A DNA stretch of 64,000 nt from positions 3,031,245-3,095,244 of the forward strand of contig NC_051119.1 of assembly GCF_014839805.1 (NCBI RefSeq), read 5' to 3'. Of this stretch, positions 58,680-64,000 are shown in pieces. Below the pieces are notes generated by a model. It was given only the letters and a program-made list of their open reading frames with translations. It did no database searches and was not told where the DNA came from. The stretch comes from Manduca sexta. Taxonomy: Eukaryota > Arthropoda > Insecta > Lepidoptera > Sphingidae. The position numbers and the translations under genes were made by a program. Each line of letters opens with the position of its first letter. Position 1 is the stretch's first letter.

Positions 58680-58950
58680 GTGAAAACTTCATCGAATTTA
58701 GTTGACAAATGAGGTAGTTGTTTATATTTAAAATGTCACATCGTGTCACATAAATGAGCACGTACTTCTCGCTATCTCTTTCTTACACTAGTATTGTTAT
58801 GCCCGCGACGTCACGTTTTCTATATGCACTTCAATTTCGTAATTTGACTGCTACCCTTTCCAATAGATTATAAACCTTATAACTTTTATATTTATGAGTG
58901 AATTTTGAAAATTCTTTCTCTGTGTGAATTATATCGAACAAGCACGTTGT
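58680..58950 (-). mobile_element. Element J copy 3, inverted
   Basis: Reversed, this stretch aligns with 19155-19440: GCCCGCGACGTCACG matches the palindromic core, and TCGATGAAGTTTTCACGGAAG matches the right side. It is the most diverged of the three copies. It carries a further fragment of element P at its low-coordinate edge (58610-58645). Confidence 0.45.
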
Positions 58951-59989
58951 TTGTGCTTTTATAACACGTTATCTGCATAGTCCTTTACATACGAAATATA
59001 AATATCATAAGAAAATAAATGTAAATAACTATAGGTAAGTAAACTTCGACCAAGTTCGTTAAGCAATCAAAACGATTCATCAGCCACTGTAGGGTGACAA
59101 TAATACTGATTTGAAAATGGACAATTCTATAATGATATTTTCGCGGCCTCACTTGTTAATGCTCTCCTGCATTAAAAATTCCACAGCGTGCTTTATGAGA
59201 CAAAATAAAAGCCTATATTATATTCATCTAATACGTTATATATACGCGCCTTTTATTTGGACCTATTCAATGAATTCTCCGTTGATTTCTAACCAATACA
59301 CTTTTACAAATTTTCGTACTTAATATTGTTATGATATTTATATTTCTTCTAAATAGTTTTATTTTTAACGGTCTATTTCGTGATGTTTTTAAATACTAAT
59401 CGTCAAATATGTCAGTGCGACAATGCGCAAAATTTCAACCTAAAATTCTCCTTGATTTCAACTCTCATATAAATGGGAAAAAATGATTACTATATGATTC
59501 GACTGTCAAATATTGACGGATAATATTTACTTGAACATTATAAACAGGCTTTTAGACATATACCCTCACCAGAAAAATAAAAAAGCTCGCAATTTTGTGG
59601 TAAAATATGGAATTTCTAGTACTGATAACGTTAACTTTAAAACGAAATAAGAACCGTGGGACCCCCAAGCAAGTTTAATCTCCTCGTCTATTTGTTACAT
59701 AACGTTTAAGTTAATGTCCTAAAACTCAAAGCTGAGAGGTTACCCTAAACAAAGAGGAATCAGATCTAAGCAGGTGTGTTTTCCTTAATTAAATAAGGGT
59801 CTCGAACCTTGCAAACTATCTTATTTACCACCAAGTTTCCTATAAGTTCCAAATGACTGTCGAAAATTGTATATACTGGTACTTATTATAAACTATGTGT
59901 AGTATTCTATCGTAGTACATATATATCATAAATTGAAAAAAAATAAAGATGAGTTTTTTATATAGAGTCATTTAGATATTGCGTTCATA

Positions 59990-60600
59990 AATGAAACCAC
60001 GTACTAGTATTACATTTGTTAACATTGTGCCAAAAATCATCGATAAATAACGATTAATTTCATCAAAAATGATAGATTTGCTTTAATTTTTTTTATCATT
60101 TTATAGTTTACTGTGATGAAAGTATAAAGTGTGATGTTGTTGCTGTGCGAAATTCTCTTAAGATTTAGAGTAATTCTATTGGTAATAAGGGCATGTAAAA
60201 TTAAAATTACTTTAAATTGATATTTATTTTGTTCCTAACTTACACTTTTTTAATGATTTCTTATGTTAACGCGAATGTTAGACATTGAAAATAAAACTAT
60301 TAAACGGATTTTTTCGCGGTTTTTATATTATTATTTTCTCCCGACGTTTCGAAGACTTTGTGACCTTCGTAGCCACGGGGCTGACTGAGGTGTTGTTCAT
60401 CCGTAAAGTCAATGTTACAATATCTACCTACATTTTACAAATATACAACTTTTTTAAATTTTAGCTGTTGACGGTCCGATCTACGCAGAATGAGCTCACA
60501 GTGTCTTGAGGTCTGGCAGCCGATCTTTACACTTTTTTTTTTTACATCTACGATTCGTCACTTGTTATATTATTTTCAAGAACTAATTGTTACAATTACT
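59990..60600 (+). repeat. Element Q, copy 2, carrying a Penelope-type tail
   Basis: TAACATTGTGCCAAAAATCA to TTACACTTTTTT at 60251, resuming at 60539 with TTTACATCTACGATTCG. A further end piece is at 39865-39905. Confidence 0.45.
60252..60526 (-). mobile_element. Solo Penelope-type tail with 12-base target duplication
   Basis: A family G tail in reverse orientation. TTACACTTTTTT occurs immediately before it (60240-60251) and after it (60527-60538), and the flanking sequence is an interrupted copy of element Q. Several changes relative to the 23721 copy are visible. Confidence 0.65.
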
Positions 60601-60779
60601 TAATGTTGCTTAAATTTCATTGCCTTTCAAAAATGCTTTCAAAGTCTACATGTTCATCATGGCACCATCACACCACAAACGTCTCAAAATATTTCTACCT
60701 AATATGACAAAGGGGCGGCATAATCGCTTGTGCAACTAAGCTCAAATTAAAACAAAAAAAATATCTGACAAAAACTTAC

Positions 60780-60997
60780 CTCTATAAAAATGCTTGCTGT
60801 AAACACGCCAACCGACTGCCGAACGTCGTGGGCTCCGTGAAAAATGAAGAAAAATAAATCGATACCGCGAACTAGACAGTGCACGAAACCAGGCAAATGA
60901 CTTAATGTTGAAAAAAAACGGGGTTCCGTCGTTGACCTGTCTATATTTAATTATTAATGAAGAAGGGAAAGTTTAATTGCTAGCACAATAATAATAT
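60780..60997 (-). promoter_or_regulatory. Proposed non-coding first exon of the GNAT gene
   Basis: A strong donor, ATAGAG|GTAAGTTTTT, ends at 60780. The sequence before it is more mixed in composition than its surroundings and has no long frame. If spliced to the acceptor near 56536, this gives a leader of about 220 bases and a first intron of about 4.2 kb. The placement is inference; only the donor and the TATA box upstream are seen. Confidence 0.35.
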
Positions 60998-61023
60998 GAC
61001 GCAAGCCTTCCAAAGGACCGGCC

Positions 61024-61029
61024 TTTATA
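61024..61029 (-). promoter_or_regulatory. TATA box candidate for the GNAT gene
   Basis: The minus strand reads GGTATAAAGGCC here. About 32 bases downstream, GTCATATT around 60997 could serve as an initiator. The spacing is right for a TATA-dependent start feeding the leader exon that ends at 60780. Confidence 0.35.
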
Positions 61030-61079
61030 CCGTGATTTCCCGAAGGAAAGATACAACATAATAATAATAATGATTTATT

Positions 61080-61377
61080 GTTGTTATACTGGTGGTAGAT
61101 CTATATGTGGGAGCCCGCCTGGGTAAGTACCACCAAATGTCTATTTCTGCCGTCATGCAGTAGTGTGTAGTTGTGTTCCGGTTTGAAGGACATGGTAGCG
61201 AGTGTAACTATTGGACATAATGCGACTTAACATCTCACGTCTCAGGATGGCGAGCGCAGTAGAATACCAAACAATACTTTATAATTCAAGTGGATTGTGT
61301 TTCCACTGTTTATGGGCGATCGTATCGCTTACCATCAGGCGAACGGCAAGCTCGTCTTGTCATTCAAAACAATAAAA
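61080..61377 (+). repeat. Element C
   Basis: GGAGCCCGCCTGGGTAAGTA, GACTTAACATCTCACGTCTC and CAAGCTCGTCTTGTCATTCA. Confidence 0.6.
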
Positions 61378-61560
61378 ATGGATGTGGAACGGATTGCATG
61401 CGCAACGTATGTCCGCAGGTTCAAGTCCCAAGGACACACCTTTGACACTTCTAAAATGATTTGTGTGTTTGTGAATTATCACTTACTTTAACACTGAAGG
61501 AAAACATCGTGAGAAAACCGGCATACCTGAGAAGTTCTCGATAGGAATTTTGAGAGTCTA
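61378..61560 (+). mobile_element. SINE-B, partial, fused to element C
   Basis: GATGTGGAACGGATTGCATG follows the CAATAAAAATG end of element C with no gap, then AAAACATCGTGAGAAAACCG. Confidence 0.55.
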
Positions 61561-61564
61561 ATCT

Positions 61565-62750
61565 TCGGTAGATATACAAAATATTCAGTAATTATAATGT
61601 TTAATCAAAACATTAGTACATCCACACGACTAAGATAGACAAAACGATGCTATCTACCTTCAACCTTAACAAATTCTCACATCCGAAAGGCGGTTTTGAT
61701 TGCTCGAACTGATCATCGAACTTTTTTCCCACAACTGCCTTTTCTACCAAAGGCTTCAAACAACAAAACATTTCTAGTTCATCGGAATGCAATGCGGAAC
61801 CCTAATTACGTTAGAAGCGAATCGATACAAACGTGATTCAATATCGTTTGAAATACATTGACACTGTGGTGTGACACGAATATGTAGTTTTGGTTATTGG
61901 CAAGCAATGGATATGATATTGCGCTATCGTATTTATTACGTAATAATCGTAGTACATAGACTGTATGTATAAAGAGTTTTTTGGAAGTTTTATTTATTGT
62001 ACTGTTTATACCATCAGGCGAATGGCAAGCTCGTCTCGTCATTCAAAGCAATAAATATTATATATATTATATAATAATGACCATAGTTCTAGCTACAATT
62101 TCGAGCTAATGCTGATCAGAAAAACTCAATATCACTGACCTGGGATTCGAACCCAGAACTTTCTGGCGCTTACTCACGTACCGCGCACGCAGTACACGTT
62201 TCCAAAGCATTACAATATATGAGAGTAATTTTCATTTAATTTCCTCATATCATAACCTAGAATTAATGTAAAAACGCTTAGTACAAGGAATGTAAAGGAT
62301 AAGTAACCATTCGCTCTAGATCAATAGAAATTATTGTAAATATCATCTCGTATGCAAATCTCAAGTTCCGGAACTCATCTAAGTTGACACTTTGCAAACG
62401 GAACTTTAATTGCAAATCTTTGTCTAAGACAGTCTAGGCGAAGAGCTCAGGTTGTGTATACATAGGGAATGAAATTTAAGTGCATAGAACGAGAGTGTTA
62501 CAACGCAGCCAACGTAAAAATGCGTTGATATTGCTAGTCCAATATAAACTTTAAGGCATAGCTGACGCTGACGCTGTTGATTTTGAAAGTTACTGCAGCA
62601 TTTTCAACTATCAGTTTCATAATAATATATGTGATGACGTCCGCGCGTCACTTAATAATTAGGGAAGGTTAGGGAAGTTTTTGGGTTACAAACATCTTTA
62701 CAATGCAAAAACACGCAAGCCGTCATCTTATCTCTGCGGAAGACTGTGGT
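61565..62750. other. No gene found; SINE-A scrap and element C end inside
   Basis: 62010-62055 is the end of element C, and 62100-62200 is a degenerate SINE-A (CTGACCTGGGATTCGAACCC). The rest is unassigned AT-rich DNA. Confidence 0.4.
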
Positions 62751-62754
62751 ACTT

Positions 62755-62965
62755 TTTTTTGCTTTAAATGACGAGACGAGCTTGCCGTTCACCTGATGGT
62801 AAGCGACACGACCATAAACAGAAACACCAACACCTTGAATTACAAAGTATTTGGTATTCCACTGCGCTCGCCATCCTGTGACATGTTAAGTCTTATTATG
62901 TCTAGTACTTACACTGGCTACAATGTTCTTGAAACTGGAATACAATAGTGACTACACACTGCTGT
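62755..62965 (-). repeat. Element C
   Basis: GACGAGACGAGCTTGCCGTT, TATTCCACTGCGCTCGCCAT and TGACTACACACTGCTGTCG. A short end piece of the same family, plus strand, is at 62010-62055. Confidence 0.6.
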
Positions 62966-63019
62966 CGTTCCAGCCAAATGTAGACTAATGTTTCAGTTCT
63001 ACCATTTCCAACTTTATAT

Positions 63020-63352
63020 AATATCAATAATATCAGCCCTGTATTATATACTGTCCCACTGTTGGGTACGTGCCTCCTCTACTACTGAAAGAGATTAGGC
63101 CTTAGTCCACCACGCTGGCCTAGTGCGGATTGTTAGACTTCACACACCCTTGAAAATTCCTAAACAGAATTTCTCAGGTATGCAGGTTTCCTCACGATGT
63201 ATTCCTACACCGTTAAAGCAAGCGATAATTCACAAAGAATACACACATAACTTTTTTTTAGAATAGTCAGAGGTGTGTGCCCTTAAGATTTGAATCTGCG
63301 GACAGTCGTCTCAGCAGTCCGTTCCACAACCAACTAGGCTATCGCCGCTTGA
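63020..63352 (-). mobile_element. SINE-B, full length
   Basis: AATATCAGCCCTGTATTATA to CAACTAGGCTATCGCCGCTT. Confidence 0.7.
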
Positions 63353-64000
63353 TAACCGCTTCCAACTTTAACCTTTACAAAACATGAAAGTGAATAACAG
63401 GATTCGAAACCGTTTACCCCCGTCATACAAAGCGCTGTCCTTCACATACTTCAAATAAATCCTTACACGGGAGATCCCACTGATCCCTGTGAAATGGGCA
63501 CGCTCGCCCCTTAGCTAGGAACCCCATACTTCTGAGGAACTAGAAAATGTAGGCAATGTCTCCAAACATAAATAATTTCATGTTGTGCTACTACTAATCT
63601 ATGTTTCTTATTATATAATGCTGGAGAATTTGTTTATTTTAATCTACTAACATTAATAATTTCATTATCTATACTTCTTATTGTATAAAGCTGAAGAGTT
63701 TGTTTGTTTGAACGTGCTAATTTCAGAAACTACTGATTCGATTTGAAAAATTGCCAGTAGCGTAGTGTTGGATAGTCTAATTCTTCTTAGGAGTTGAGGA
63801 AGCCCGTTTTCAACAATGGGATATAATACAGGACTGATATTATTAAAAACATAAAACCATGAAAAGATAATGGAGTTAAAAATGATAAGCCGACAACAAA
63901 TACTTTATAAATGCTAAGCCATTAACATACTTGGGCTAAATTGAAATAAGATTTTTATTTTACGGGTTCGTCTAACATTATATCTGCATTAGGCATTCTT

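Noticed and set aside
62130..62200. Possible tRNA gene (GGATTCGAACCC with a B box)
   Set aside because: The stems do not fold into a cloverleaf and the surroundings match SINE-A. It is a SINE head.
1..64000. CRISPR arrays, operons or prokaryotic genes
   Set aside because: No spaced short repeats, no ribosome-binding sites and no tightly packed frames. Introns, SINEs and eukaryotic tRNA genes show this is animal nuclear DNA.

Overview
This is a window of animal nuclear DNA, most probably from a moth or butterfly. It is AT-rich, has almost no long open frames, and is packed with interspersed repeats. Several of these resemble families known from lepidopteran genomes: two tRNA-derived SINEs, short Helitrons whose 3' ends read CTAG, a maT-type (DD37D) mariner, a Penelope-like element and an RTE-type LINE. 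The family names are from recognition and were not checked by a search. Repeat families are given letters here. A and B are tRNA-derived SINEs. C, D, K, P and Q are unclassified interspersed repeats. E is a group of similar repeat tails. F, J, M and N are MITE-like. G is the Penelope-type tail. H is a short Helitron. L is a LINE or SINE tail.

Host genes are few. I could assemble one spliced gene on the minus strand: five coding exons from 56528 down to 47302, giving a 272-residue GNAT-family N-acetyltransferase of the insect arylalkylamine-NAT-like type. All splice sites are canonical, the phases agree, and the acetyl-CoA motif spans the exon 3/4 junction. A non-coding first exon with a TATA box is proposed near 60780-61029. 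Two tRNA-Arg(ACG) genes lie on the minus strand at 6613-6685 and 8174-8246.

Layout. 1-6600: Helitrons, a 41-bp minisatellite, element D copies and a TIR element holding LINE debris. 6600-8250: the two tRNA genes and MITE F. 8250-18700: SINEs, MITE F, a LINE tail with target duplication and several tails. 18700-26150: RTE fragment, element J, a Penelope-like GIY-YIG remnant, a hammerhead-like motif and Helitrons, one of them inserted into a repeat whose empty form is also in the window. 26150-47300: mostly dispersed repeats and unexplained AT-rich DNA. 47300-61030: the GNAT gene, with introns full of insertions including a nested maT mariner. 61030-64000: more SINEs and element C.

The strongest observations are structural: a three-level nested insertion inside an intron, oppositely oriented repeat pairs flanking GNAT exons, insertions dated by intact target duplications, and a hammerhead-like fold of Penelope type.
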